DNA of 64,000 bases from Myxocyprinus asiaticus. Taxonomy: Eukaryota; Chordata; Actinopteri; Cypriniformes; Catostomidae. The notes below the pieces were generated by a model. It was not told the origin of the DNA. It did no database searches and saw only the letters and a program-made list of their open reading frames with translations. Shown in pieces: positions 20,250-31,512 of this stretch. The stretch is taken from NCBI RefSeq assembly GCF_019703515.2, contig NC_059372.1, positions 19,892,931-19,956,930 on the forward strand, given 5' to 3'. Numbering within the stretch: the first letter of the stretch is position 1; each line of letters opens with the position of its first letter. Position numbers and translations under genes: made by a program.

Positions 20250-21262
20250 ACAGAGGGACAGGCTCTATCGCACCCTTCCGCAGGAGGGTAGCGATTTCCA
20301 CGCACAAGATAGCGGCATTCTCGCCCTTCACCGAGGTGAAGGTGAATCGCATAGTCCGGATCAGCCATCGCGACTGGTTGGAAAGCGCAAGCAACGCGTC
20401 CAAGCTCCGGGTGAGGGGGACCAAGGGGACAATCTCGTCGGACATACCGGCGGGTGGGGCGGAGCCTGAGGTGCCACGTCGTGCCCGTTCTGAGTTCAGG
20501 GACATCGAAGCACTTACCTGTCTCCTTGTGACCACCCCGGAACAGCCTGGAAAGGGGGAGGAAGAGGTTTGTCTTCGTGACCCATGGAGACTGTCACATC
20601 AGGGGCAGATTTGTGCCACAGCTGGGCGCGCAGGGGCTGGGAGGCCGCCGCTGGAGTGCCAAACCTGCAGTGGGCTCCACACCGGGGCCGGGCCACGGGG
20701 GCGGCCTGCGGCAGAGCCAGTGCAGTCACCGTAGGAGGACGCCCTTGGAGACAAGTAGACGGGGTGCGGGATCTTGAGCCGCGTCGGGGCAGGATGTGTT
20801 GGATAGCTTCTGTCTGCTGCTTCAACGCCGAGAACTGCTGGGCCCATCGCCAAACAGGCCAACCTGGGAAATGGTGGCATCAAGGAACCGTGCCTTGTCG
20901 GCCTCTCCCATCTCGACCAGGTTGAGCCAAAGGTGGCGCTCCTGGACCACCAAGGTGGACATCGCCCGCCCGAGAGACCACGTCGTGACCTTCGTCGCCC
21001 GGAGGGCAAGGTCGGTCGCCGAGCGCAGCTCCTGCATCAATTCCGGGTTGGAACTACCCTTGTGCAGTTCCTTTAGCGCCCTGGCTTTGTGGACTTGCAG
21101 GAGAGCCATGGCGTGCAGGGCAGAGGCGGCTTTTCCAGCGGCACCATAGGCCTTGGCCGTCAGGGATGACATAAACCTACAGGCCCTGGATGGGAGCTTC
21201 GGGCGCCCGCGCCAGGTGGCGGTGCCCTGCGGGCATAGGTGCACCGCGAGCGCCTTATCCAC
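20250..21262 (-). pseudogene. DIRS gag C-terminus and truncated RT start
   Basis: 21262-20822 encodes a helical gag segment (FMSSLTAKAYGAAGKAASAL). Further on, 20400-20250 encodes VEIATLLRKGAIEPVPLSEM, the segment just before the DIRS reverse transcriptase. The conserved RT blocks that should follow are missing and the terminal repeat comes next. Frames are shifted. Confidence 0.6.
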
Positions 21263-21367
21263 CGGGGATCACTGAATACCCCTTGGCCGCCCCACCATCA
21301 AGGGTAGTGAGGGCAGGGGAGCTGAAAGATCGGGACCGGGCAGTCAAAGGTGCCTCCCACGACCTTG

Positions 21368-22231
21368 TCAGTTCCTCGTGCACTTCCCGGAAGAAAGGAA
21401 CTGGGGCAGGGCATGGAACCAATAATCGAGCCGCGAGGGTTCAGGGGAGAGCGGAGGGTTCCACTCTAGCCCGACGCTTGCGGCTGCCTGGGAAAGCATG
21501 TCCGTCATCTCTGCGTCAGCCTGTGACTGGGCGACCGTACCCGAGGGGGGAAGCCCAGCTGAGGCTTCCGCATCCAACTGGACGAGCCCACTCTCCGATG
21601 CTGCGCTCGAGAGCTCATCACCTTCGCAGGCTCCGAACAAGACGTCGAACTCGCCCTGAGACGAGCTGGCGGACTCATCTGGAAGCCTGATCGGGGCAGA
21701 CAAGCATGCTGGGAAATGGGAGGTCCGTGGGGGGATACCCGGCGGAGGCTGTCCCATTGAGGTCCCCAAATCGCCCCCAGTGCTTGCCGCGCTGGCCTCA
21801 TACCCGTAGGTAAAAGGACCGAGGCGGGGAGTCACTGGGGTGGCTTGCTTTCTCACGAAGGCAAGCCGCGACCGCAACGTTGCCATGGTCATGTTCTCGC
21901 AATGAGGACATGAGCCATCCATGAACGATGTCTCCGCGTGGGTAACGCCCAGACACGAAAGAGAGTGATCGTGACCATCAGAAGGCAAGAGATAACGACC
22001 GCAACCAGGAATAACACACAAACGGAAGGGCATCTTTAAAAAGACGTTCCGTGTGTGCCACTCTTTTAGAGAAATATACTCTTTTTTTACAATATACTCT
22101 TTTATTTCTGCCGAAGCGCCCAGGGGCGTTCTCTGCAGTGCACCTGTGCAGAGGGAGAAAAGCCGCTGAAATGCACCTTCAGATCCAGCAGAGGTGAATG
22201 GACAGCCGTGAGAATTCAGCTCAGTGAGCAT
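21368..22231 (-). CDS. DIRS gag-like ORF, first part
   Basis: A 287-codon frame including MPFRLCVIPGCGRYLLPSDG, CLGVTHAETSF, then CPHCENMTMATLRSRLAFV. The Cys/His-rich N-terminus is typical of vertebrate DIRS ORF1, a presumed nucleocapsid protein. The likely start is the internal Met before PFRLCV (near 22033), because the upstream part lies in the terminal repeat region. The frame breaks at 21368, and the continuation (KALAVHLCPQGTATWRGRPK) is in another frame. Confidence 0.55.
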   Translation of the reverse strand: MLTELNSHGCPFTSAGSEGAFQRLFSLCTGALQRTPLGASAEIKEYIVKKEYISLKEWHTRNVFLKMPFRLCVIPGCGRYLLPSDGHDHSLSCLGVTHAETSFMDGSCPHCENMTMATLRSRLAFVRKQATPVTPRLGPFTYGYEASAASTGGDLGTSMGQPPPGIPPRTSHFPACLSAPIRLPDESASSSQGEFDVLFGACEGDELSSAASESGLVQLDAEASAGLPPSGTVAQSQADAEMTDMLSQAAASVGLEWNPPLSPEPSRLDYWFHALPQFLSSGKCTRN

Positions 22232-22483
22232 CGACCATTCGGCGCCGAAGAGAAAATCTGAATGAGTGGTTGCATACCAGCTCCTTTTATACCCGTATGT
22301 TCGGTTTTTTTCAAAGACCAGAGGTGTTTCGGGCTCCCAAGGGTGACCCCTAGTGTCACTACATCAACACAACATTGAGTGAGTGACAGATAGGGAACTA
22401 TGGTTTTACTATAGCAATATTTTAGTAATCATGTTTTTTTGTGGATTTATGCAATTAATCATGTTATTACTAAAGAAATATGG

Positions 22484-23017
22484 TGTTAAATGTACTGTAA
22501 GCGATTTTTGCCATTCTATAATTCCCACAAGCAAAACCATTGGATTAGCCACACCCCCTTTCCAAAATCCTGCACTCCAAAGATACCAAAATGAGCTTTG
22601 AGACTGAATGTATATTTTAATTTATTATCAAAAATTGTACTTGAGGACCGAAATACATTTTTGAAATTGAATTTATTTTAATTGAATTTTGACCAGAAAT
22701 GGTTGTCAAAAACAACAGCAGCAAAATAGCGCCCTCAACTGACAACTGTTATGAGCAACATGGCATAATTAAATTATGCCTCAATAATTAGTTGAAACTA
22801 CAATACAATGAGTACACGAAAAATGACTGACAGTCAGAAAGCGTCACAGAATGTGTCCGCGGCCCACGGACACATTTTTGGATCCTGTTTACAGAGTCTA
22901 GAGCTGTCACAGAGACCAGTGAAATATCTCACAACACTTATTTAATTAATATCTTTCAGGAAGTAGTAAATTTTTTTGCCTACCTTTCCATGAAAAAATC
23001 GCTTACAGCACCTTTAA
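22484..23017. mobile_element. MITE with TTAAAGGTGCTGTAAGCGATTTTT-type ends
   Basis: The left end TTAAATGTACTGTAAGCGAT and the inverted right end TTAAAGGTGCTGTAAGCGAT are about 25 bp long. The element is about 530 bp and has no coding capacity. Confidence 0.75.
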
Positions 23018-23165
23018 TATAGTAAACATGCTAAAGTAACAGTATTTTTGAATGAATGGAACTCTTAAGGAAACTCATCTCAGAACAGTTTGAATGGCAT
23101 CTTATTTTCATTCTGCCTCCATATACAGCCTCTGAAGTCAGCATTTTCCAGTTTTCAGACACAGC

Positions 23166-23534
23166 TCTCATCTCAGTGATTCTTAGCATGGCATGATTTT
23201 TGGTGCCAGACAGGCTGGTTTGAGCATTTCTGTAACTGCTGATCTCCTGGGATTTTCACACACAACAGTCTTTAGAGTTTACTCAGAATGGTGCCAAAAA
23301 GCAAAAATATCCAGTTAGTGGCAGTTCTGTGGACGGAAATGCCTTGTTGATGAGAGAGGTCAACAGAGAATGGCCAGACTGGTTCGAGCTGACAGAAAGG
23401 CTATGGGAACTCAGATAACCACTCTGTACAATTGTAGTGAGCAGAATAGCATCTCAGAATGCACAACACGTCGAACCTTGAGGCGGATGGGCTACAACAG
23501 CAGATGACCACATTGGGCACTTTATTAGGAGTGT
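23166..23534 (+). mobile_element. Tc1 deletion derivative carrying transposase HTH region
   Basis: The plus strand preserves the 5' part of a Tc1-like transposase gene (text GCATGATTTTTGGTGCCAGA, GCTGATCTCCTGGGATTTTC, GTGAGCAGAATAGCATCTCA), then jumps straight to the terminal repeat CACTTTATTAGGAGTGT. The left terminus is lost. The same internal junction is present at 61483-62003. Confidence 0.75.
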
Positions 23535-23811
23535 AAATTTGAATTAGAGGTGCAAAAACTGTCCCCTTGAGGGTGCCACCCCAGTGACAGCCCTTGTACC
23601 TTAAAAAGTAATAATAATAATTATTATTATTCTAAAAGTGAATTAACTGGTTTTATTCAAGTCAAAATGTTATTTAACATCACTGAATCAACCTAAATAC
23701 ATTATGCTACACCAGCAAGACTAATTACATGGGTTAGATTAGATAGAAATAGCCCCTTAAAGTAACAACTGCACACTTTCACTAGTGAACATGGTGGGTG
23801 AACTCATCTGC

Positions 23812-23814
<3 letters not shown>

Positions 23815-23872
<58 letters not shown>
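23815..23872. repeat. (GA)n microsatellite
   Basis: About 29 GA units. A second (GA)n tract lies at 24132-24178. Between them nothing else is recognised. Confidence 0.95.
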
Positions 23873-23875
<3 letters not shown>

Positions 23876-24127
23876 AACAGTCTTAATAAGGTAATACATG
23901 TCTTCTGTATCAATTAAACAATAAATGCAACTAAAAGCATTTGACGAGTCTATGCTCAGTCATATATGGGCAAAAAGCTAGGCATGCATCTGACTGAAAA
24001 TAATTTATTCATATAAAAAGACTTACATGAGGATATTAATAGACTATGACCCAGGAAGAATGCATGCAAAATTCATTCACTCCACCAAAGCAGCACTGAT
24101 TGATTACAGAATCACATGGAGTGAAAA

Positions 24128-24181
<54 letters not shown>

Positions 24182-24279
24182 TAAGTGAGCGAGCAATAAA
24201 AGAGAGCAAGTGAGAAAGAGAGGGAGAGTGACAGAGATCAATTGCAGAGAAAGAACGAAAGAGAGCGAACTATCCCTAC

Positions 24280-24315
24280 CTTGCAGCTGAGCAGCGCTGC
24301 ACTAGAATCTGACAT
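24280..24315 (-). CDS. cacnb3: Calcium channel beta subunit, first coding exon (MSDSSAALLSCK)
   Basis: ATG at 24315-24313, twelve codons MSDSSAALLSCK, donor GTAGGG at 24279-24274. It ends in phase 0, as required by the GSADSYTS exon at 15624. An in-frame TGA lies eleven codons upstream, so this is the first usable start in that frame. Beta-subunit genes use alternative short first exons that set membrane targeting and inactivation; this N-terminus differs from the mammalian CACNB3 form I remember (MYDDSYVPG...). Splicing to 15624 is inferred. Confidence 0.7.
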
Positions 24316-24377
24316 GCCTATAGAGACAGCACATATCCGCCCCCATCACTCTGTGGCCGTCGCGAGCTGCTCTCCAT
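24302..24377 (-). promoter_or_regulatory. Upstream ORFs in cacnb3 leader
   Basis: uORF1 (24377-24318) is ATG plus 18 sense codons plus TAG and stops 2 nt before the main ATG. uORF2 starts at 24346 (an in-frame ATG also lies at 24334) and ends with TAG at 24302, overlapping the main start in another frame. If the transcript begins upstream, both would reduce translation from the main ATG. Confidence 0.45.
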
Positions 24378-24640
24378 AGTCAACAGTATGAGGGAAGTCT
24401 CAGCCCTAACGTTTGCGAATGCACTGCACTCAACGTCTATACAAAATTGATGCCCAGACTGCAGCAGTGGAGTTCAGCTCATAAGAGCACACACCCTCTC
24501 ACTACTGCTGCTGCTGCTGCTGCCTTTCTTCCGCCTGCTCTCACATTCAATCAGACTCCATTTTCCTCTGCTCCGCACTCTGGAGATGCTGTTCTGCAGC
24601 CAGCGCAGCGGGGGAGGAGATGTTTACCTCTAACACGAGT
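24316..24640 (-). other. Probable cacnb3 5' UTR and promoter-proximal region
   Basis: Upstream of the ATG the sequence is GC-richer than the surroundings and contains a (CAG)n run on the minus strand (24500-24522 on the plus strand as CTGCTG...). The transcription start cannot be fixed by eye. No clear TATA box is seen close by. Confidence 0.5.
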
Positions 24641-24779
24641 CTCAGAGTCAGTGAGATCTCATTCTCTGACAGCAAGAAATACAGTGGTACTTTACAAGTG
24701 AGATGCTTATTTGAAGTAGAACTCTGTGCTGTGATGCTCAGTTAGGATATATTAGTGAAAAACAGTGGATATAGTGGCA

Positions 24780-25494
24780 CCTAACAAGTATTTGGACACT
24801 TAAACCACATTTAAAAAAAGTGTGAAGTTCATTGCATAGATCACAAAATATCAAACCAATTGCCACCTGCAAACAAAAGATGCTAGAACTTTTCAGAAAT
24901 AACTCAATTTCTCAGGCATTTTTGCAATTATAGGCATACTTGTATCCAACTGGGTAGGGTTGCACCAGCTGTGCATAAGGTCTCATGTAAGCTGGGATGT
25001 AAAGTTCACACTTAGGGCTTAGCAACTACTAGTTAGTTTGTAACTAAGTCAGTGCTTAATTTGGTTGCACCACCTGTTCTTAAGGCAAGACTTAACTAGT
25101 AGGTTGTAAACTCTCCGTAAAGTAATGCGTAGTCGGATAATATTATGTTTACCTGTATCAATCCAATAAACAGCTTTCAAATTTGTACACAGAACTGTTA
25201 AAAAGCTGTGAATTTCAATTTGATCTTGTTACAGTTGATGTTCAAACCTTGTTTGTTCACGTAACTGTCAGCTGTAATAAATTATATCCCAATTAAAATG
25301 TGATACATAATAAAAATAGTTCTGATAAAAAGTACATTTGCCCTGTCTAAATAACAATATATAGGAACTGTATCTAAAATAAATAAGGGGTGATATATAA
25401 ATACTAAAACAACAGGATGGAAATATACACATTTATTCATTTCAATATCCTACTGTATTTTGAATGTGTTGAAACTTGACACCGGGGTGCGCAC
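24780..25494. other. Intergenic; two imperfect direct repeats of ~55 bp
   Basis: GGGTTGCACCAGCTGTGCAT (from 24957) and GGTTGCACCACCTGTTCTTA (from 25062) begin two diverged direct repeats about 105 bp apart. The stretch starting at 24778 (GGCACCTAACAAGTATTTGG) resembles a Tc1-like end. Nothing else is recognised. Confidence 0.45.
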
Positions 25495-26800
25495 CCTGAA
25501 AACGTCTCCGGTTACACATGTAACCTCGGTTCCCTGAGATGAAGGGAACGAGACATTGCAATAAACGCTATGGGGAAATTCCTTTTCCACAACCTAGTTG
25601 AAGCCCTTGTATCATAACCCCAATCTTATGATTGGCAATTATGTTTGAACCCCGCCCCTTTAGGCGTGCATTTGCCCTGCATAAGCGGGCGCTCAAACAT
25701 AATTTCTTCCGAATTTTCTGACTGAGGGACAAGAACATGTCGCTCATTCCTCAAAACTCTGAAGTAGTGCGGCCAAGTTTTGCAATGACTCGTTCCCTTC
25801 ATCTCAGGGAACTGAGGTTACATGAGTAACAGGAGATGTTCCCTATCGATTCAGTTCACTTGACATTGCAATGAACGCTATGGGGAATGGAGTCCCATCA
25901 CGCCACACTACGTAGCATCATACCCTAAGATGTACCAGGGTAGAAACACTTAGAAGAATATGTATATGAGGTCATGGGCCCTTCGGGCGGTGACTAATAT
26001 GTCTTCAAGAGTGTATGAAAATGAATAACCCCACATGGTGAAAACCAGATGGAACTTTAATCTTAATCTGAGGATCTATATGAGCCATATAATACACACA
26101 GAATAATTAACCCCTTCATAACCAGAGGTATGGAGGGAGGTTTTATTCTATTGGAAGTGCTTGTGACTTCTAGTGGGAGTAAATTGGATAGCGGCCTACA
26201 CGGCGGCTGTATTAAATTATAACAGGCAGCCCACCCGTAATAAGGAGTTCGGGCTCACCCGCTGGGGGATGGAATAATAAGCTCTCTAGACAGAGAGGAC
26301 TCGCAAAGCGATGGACGCCACGTCTAGGTTATAAAACCTCACAAAAGGTGTTCTGCGAAGACCATCCTGCTTCAAAGCATATATCCTGTAGGGATGTACT
26401 GTTTGTCCATGCCCATGAGGAAGCCATGCCTCTAGTTGAATGCCCCTTTATGCCAATAGGGCATCTAACGCCCTGTGACTCATAAGTGAGGGCGATCGCA
26501 TCGATGATCCAGTGAGAGAGCCTTTTTTTGGAGACGGACATGCCTTTTGTGCATCCTCCATAACAAACGAAGAGCTGATCTTAAAGTCTAAACTGACAAG
26601 TGCGCTCCACATACGTGTTCAATGCCTGCACGGGGCATAATAAATGCACTAACTGCTCCTCATACAAATTAGATGGTGGAGAAGAGAAAGCTTGTAGGTG
26701 CACTATCAGAGCCCTGAAGGCTTTACCAAAGCTGTGTTGAGAAAAATGTTTGAAAAGACAAAGACAATTGTGCAACGAGCAGCCCTATTTATATCTGAAA
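25495..26800 (-). mobile_element. DIRS-type retrotransposon 3' part
   Basis: Inverted blocks CCTCGGTTCCCTGAGATGAA (about 25524-25543) and CTTCATCTCAGGGAACTGAG (about 25799-25818) mark the terminal and internal complementary regions of a DIRS element. On the minus strand further up are remnants of the tyrosine recombinase (26310-26775). The 5' two thirds (gag, RT, RNase H) are absent. Confidence 0.75.
26310..26775 (-). pseudogene. DIRS tyrosine recombinase C-terminal domain, frameshifted
   Basis: Two frames contribute: about 26640-26590 with PVQALNTYVERTCQFR, and 26541-26329 with SKKRLSHWIIDAIALTYES, GIKGHSTRGMASSWAW (the catalytic His-x-x-Arg box) and CFEAGWSS. The nucleophilic Tyr region (FYNLDVAS, Tyr codon at 26333-26331) follows directly but one base out of frame. 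These elements integrate by recombination, so they leave no target-site duplication. Confidence 0.75.
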
Positions 26801-26959
26801 AAAATTCTGATATATATCGATAATCATTGGGAAAAACAACAGTTAGTTGACCAATGTGCAGTACAATTCTTATAACATATGCAAAAAGCAAAACATACAG
26901 TCCACACCAGTATTATACAACACAGACGTCTAACTACTCAACATAAAACAACAAGATTT

Positions 26960-27280
26960 CAACATGTCATTTAACAGGGCTCAATAAAAAAGCCAGGGAA
27001 AAAAGATGAGTTTTTAATAGAGATTTAAATGACACCAGTGTGGAGGCAATTCTAATGTGCAAAGGCAAACTGTTCCAGAGCTTTGGGGACAACACTGCAA
27101 AGGTGCGTTCCCCCCATAATTTACGTCTATACCTAGGAACAATCAAGAGTTTCTGGTCAGAGGACCTACGTGATCTGGACGGTGAGTAAAATTGTAGCAA
27201 ATCTGAAATATAAGATGGTGCAAGGCCATTTAAAGATTTAAAAACAATCAATAAAATCTTAAAATCAATCCTATGGCCCC
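26960..27280 (-). pseudogene. LINE (L2-like) ORF C-terminal fragment
   Basis: The minus-strand frame encodes IVFKSLNGLAPSYISDLLQF, then SRRSSDQKLLIVPRYR and LSPKLWNSLPLHIR, ending LLKTHLFSLAF. This is the segment after the RT domain in L2/CR1-type LINEs. About 95 codons are open, and the RT catalytic part is absent. Confidence 0.7.
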
Positions 27281-27290
27281 TAGCGTCATT

Positions 27291-27990
27291 TGCTGGTGTG
27301 CCTCTTAAGGCCAGGGGAGTGAGGTTTACACATACAGCACAGCCATCACGTACCAGCTGGTACCAGTGGAATTTAAAGTGATCCAGAGATAGGATAGCAC
27401 AAAGCTGATCACATGGTTCATTAGATTCAACCAGGCTTCCCTCAATATTGCGGTGCAGATCACAAAACTCATGCGACCAAAATTTTACACAGATTGTTCT
27501 ACATTACAGTGCTTTTAAAGAAGTCAAACATCATAAACAGCTAGACAGCATTGATATTATAAAGAGCACCAACGAGGGAAAGCAGGAAACAAGACCGTGG
27601 CATGTCCCAACATAAATTACAAGACTTTTTACACATCATCACCCTTACTAAAATTTATCACATTTTTTTACTCTAATAACACTAACAGGAAGGCTTGGGA
27701 TCAATGCCTTTTTCATGCATGAAAAAATGAAGTTTTTAATCGTGCTTTATAAATAAATTGCCTTGCCTAAATTGCCTTGCCTTTAGCCTCCTCGTTAGCA
27801 TGCCCACCTCCCATGCCGGCTGATGCCGGTTCGAGACCCGCTTGGAGCGGGTTGAGCAGGACTGGTTACAGTGGTGCCGTGACCTGGATGGTAGTAAGGT
27901 TTGTGGGGTGGGGGGGGTGGTGAGTGTTACAGGAGCCAGCTGGTACGTGATGGCTGTGCAGTATGTGTAAATCTCACTCCACTGGCCTCA
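27291..27990. mobile_element. tRNA-like SINE fragment with inverted flanking copies
   Basis: 27787-27850 looks like a tRNA-derived head (TAGCCTCCTCGTTAGCATGC ... GCCGGTTCGAGACCCGC with a B box). The downstream text GCCAGCTGGTACGTGATGGC (27937 on) recurs inverted at 27291-27365, so two opposed copies bracket about 550 bp of unassigned sequence. The family is not identified. Confidence 0.5.
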
Positions 27991-28282
27991 AGAAGTGCAA
28001 TAGCGACTGACGCTAAGGGCTGTATATGTACATAACATATAACACATAGACGCACATACACAGCGGCCGCATGTGTCTCTCTCTCTCCCTCCAGCACTCC
28101 CGACTCCTCCTCTTAACTCTCTCATGCTGATTGGGCCGATCAGCACCAGGCTCATGGCCCAGCCATGCCCTCCTCCTCATCACATAAATATTTTACTTTT
28201 AAGTTGCTTTCTAAATCACTTTTCCTACAAAAGTTTTTGGTTTTCAAATTCAGAATGTCTATATTTCCTCATTTGTTGTCCC

Positions 28283-28802
28283 ACACCCTTCAGCTGTCAC
28301 AGAAACGCTAACAGACGTACATATGAATTCATATTTTAAATGTATCATACATATTACTTAAGCGCAAGTAATGTACTTAAAATTACTTTAATTGAAAGTC
28401 ATGAATTGTAATCGGATTGCAATAATTTAAAATGTAATGCTTTACATTACTTTTTTAAATTAAAAAGTAATTAGATTACAGTGAAAAATTACTTTGTAAT
28501 CTGATACACCCAACACTACTTACAATGACTCGTTAGGGGGCGCACACCCTTCAGCTTTCACAGAAAATGCAAAAAGATGTACATATAAATGTAATTCATT
28601 TCTTAAATGTATTTTACAATAATAATATTTTTAAAATATGTGTAAACCAAGTAATGTACTTAAAAGTAATTGACTGAAAGTCAGTAACTATAATCTGATT
28701 ACAGAAATATTTTAATGTAATGTGTTACACCACTTTTTGTGCTTTAAAAATAATAAGATCACAGTAATTAATTATTTGTAATCAGATTATACCCAACACT
28801 GC
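28283..28802. mobile_element. Two tandem copies of a hAT-like MITE end (~260 bp each)
   Basis: ACACCCTTCAGCTGTCACAG (28283) and ACACCCTTCAGCTTTCACAG (28544) begin two homologous units of about 261 bp. Each ends in the common fish repeat terminus TAATCTGAT(A/T)ACACCCAACACT. There is no coding capacity. Confidence 0.65.
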
Positions 28803-29259
28803 CTGTTTAGGATATCAAAATTAATATATGGACAGATCAACATAATTTATGAAAGCACCATTCTGTATGCCCTTTCCATATTGTATGACATCCGCAGTCA
28901 CTACATGTGTAACAAGTCAAGTGAGGATGGAGGATCTAAATGCAGCTTTTAATATAAACAAAAGATGAACAAGGTAACTCAGAATAAAATGAAAACAAAA
29001 CACAGGGAACCAGGTACAGAACATGACAATACATGTGAAGACTGACAAACTAACCAGGGGAAACAAGGGCTTAAATACACAAGGGAAAACAAGGAACACC
29101 TGGGGAAACAGAGAACGAGGAACATCGGGGAAACAATTAGGGAGAACCAATCATGAAATAAAACTACAAAAGTACTACAAAACTAACCCAGGAAACGGGA
29201 ATGGGGAACTAAACAAATTTCAACATAAAAGTCTAGACAAAAACAGGGAATATGTGACA

Positions 29260-30159
29260 GAGCCCCCCTTTAAGGAGCGGATTCCAGATGCTACACAAAA
29301 AACAAACAAATTGTCCATGGGGTGTGGGGGAGCCGTGGAAGACTCGAAGGTAGGCGGAGCCAGGAGAGGCTCGACGAAGGCAGGCGGAGCCAGGAGAGGC
29401 TCGAGGGGCGAAGCCAAGGAAGGCGGAGCCGTGGGAGGCTCGAGACAAAGAGTCTTGGATGACTGGGAAACGACCTCCGTGGTCGCGAACATGGGAAGAG
29501 ACTCGGGAATGATCTCTGTGGTCATGAACACTGGCAGAGACTCGGGAATTACCTCCGTGGTCGTGAACATGGACAGAGACTGGGAAACGACCTCCGTGGT
29601 CGTGTACATGGGAAGAGACTTGGGAACAGAAGCCTTTCTTCTCCTCCGGGCTCGGACGAGATGGACGAGGCTGGCAACACAGGCTCAGGGATGGACGAGG
29701 CTTCCAGCTCGTTGGCTGTGGCAGGCGTGGCCGCTGGCTTGTTGGCCGTGGCAGGCGTGGGTACTGACAATTTGTGAGGTAGGGTCTTCATGGCCCTACG
29801 CACCAACATCAGTGGCAGATCATTCAACTTGGAGACAGGGGTCGTGGAAGGCTTGGAGCAAGGGAGCAGAAGATGCAGGTTTTGGCCTGGGGTTCGCGCC
29901 ATAATCCACTGTGTAAAGGGAACCGCAAAGTTCCAGAGCCTTCTCCACATATTCGTAGATTGTCCATGAGGATCAGCCGGAGGCATTAGTTCCTTCAGTG
30001 CACTATTCAGATCGGACGAAAACCACCAGAGAGTGGTCTGGATAGTGCACTAAATTCGCTAGCTCTAAAAACTCATGGACGTGATCCTCAACTGGACGGT
30101 CCCTTTGTTTAAGGAGCAGAATTCTGACAGCCGCTAGATCCATTTTTGGTCAGTCTTTC
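29260..30159 (-). pseudogene. Gag-like reading frame, interior 1
   Basis: The start MDLAAVRILLLKQRDRPVED-like text follows the 30160 LTR by 15-20 nt, then PPADPHGQSTNMWRRLWNF and a low-complexity Pro/Ser/Thr tail with repeats of the form ESLPVFTTTEV. The frame is broken (the N-terminal part and the rest are in different frames). It lacks about 100 bp of the EPPTAPPST repeat found in interior 2. Confidence 0.65.
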
Positions 30160-30511
30160 TGTAAAGAGGCAGGCGAGGATAGAGGATCTAAATGCAGCTT
30201 TTAATATAAACAAAAGATGAACAAGGTAACTCAGAATAAAATGAAAACAAAACACAGGGAACCAGGTACAGAACATGACAATACATGTGAAGACTGACAA
30301 ACTAACCAGGGGAAACAAGGGCTTAAATACACAAGGGAAAACAAGGAACACCTGGGGAAACAGAGAACGAGGAACATCGGGGAAACAATTAGGGAGAACC
30401 AATCATGAAATAAAACTACAAAAGGACTACAAAACTAACCCAGGAAACAGGAATGGGGAACTAAACAAATTTCAACATAAAAGTCTAGACAAAAACAGGG
30501 AATATGTGACA

Positions 30512-31512
30512 GAGCCCCCCTTTAAGGAGCGGATTCCAGATGCTACACAAAAAACAAACAAATTGTCCATGGGGTGTGGGGGAGCCGTGGAAGACTCGAA
30601 GGTAGGCGGAGCCAGGAGAGGCTCGACGAAGGCAGGCGGAGCCAGGAGAGGCTCGAGGGGCGAAGCCAAGGAAGGCGAAGCCGTGGCAGGCTCGAGGGGC
30701 AAAGCAGTGGAAGGCGGAGCTGTGGGAGGCTCGAGGGGCGAAGCCGTGGAAGGCGGAGCCATGGGAGGCTCGAGACAAAGAGTCCTGGATGACTAGGAAA
30801 CGACCTCCGTGGTCGTGGGCACGGGCAGAGACTCGGGAATGACCTCTGTGGTCGTGAACACTGGCAGAGACTCGGGAATTACCTCCGTGGTCGTGAACAT
30901 GGACAGAGACTGGGAAACGACCTCCGTGGTCGTGTACATGGGAAGAGACTTGGGAACAGAAGCCTTTCTTCTCCTCCGGGCTCAGACGAGATGGACGAGG
31001 CTGGCAACGCAGGCTCTGGGACGGACGAGGCTTCCAGCTCGTTGGCTGTGGCAGGCGTGGCCATGGCTCATTGGCCGTGGCAGGCGTGGGTGCTGACAAT
31101 TTGTGAGGTAGGGTCTTCATGGCCCTACGCATCAACATCAGTGCCAGATCATTCAACTTGGAGACAGAGGTCATGGAAGGCTTGGAGCAAGGGGCCGTGG
31201 AAGGCTTGGAGCAAGGGAGCCGAAGATGCAGGTTTTGGCCTGGGGTTCGCGCCATAATCCACTGTGTAAAGGGAACCGCAAAGTTCCAGAGCCTTCTCCA
31301 CATATTCGTAGATTGTCCAGTGAGGATCAGCTGGAGGCATTAGTTCCTTCAGTGCACTATTCAGATCAGATGAAAACCACCAGAGAGTGGTCTGGATAGT
31401 GCACTAAATTCGCTAGCTCTAAAAACTCATGGACGTGATCCTCAACTGGACGGTCCCCTTGCTTAAGGAGCAGAATTCTGACAGCCGCTAGGTCCATTTT
31501 TTCCAGTCTTTC
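30512..31512 (-). pseudogene. Gag-like reading frame, interior 2
   Basis: ATG at about 31500, product start MDLAAVRILLLKQGDRPVED, HVHEFLELANLVHYPDHSLV, then a stop/frameshift. It is followed by LWNFAVPFTQWIMARTPGQN and a Pro-rich tail with about five copies of an EPPTAPPSTA-like unit (30600-30770). It is homologous to the gag at 58748-59854. The function is presumed to be particle formation. Confidence 0.65.

Larger units (their letters stand above)
20080..22390 (-). mobile_element. DIRS-type retrotransposon, pol largely deleted
   Basis: The inverted ends GTAGTGACATTAGGGGTCAC..GGGAGCCC (about 20139-20170) and their counterpart at about 22320-22365 are characteristic of fish DIRS elements, which have inverted rather than direct terminal repeats. 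The minus strand carries a gag-like ORF (about 22231-20600) and then only the beginning of the RT domain (20250-20400) before the left terminus. RNase H, methyltransferase and tyrosine recombinase are absent. It lies in the first intron of cacnb3. Confidence 0.8.
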
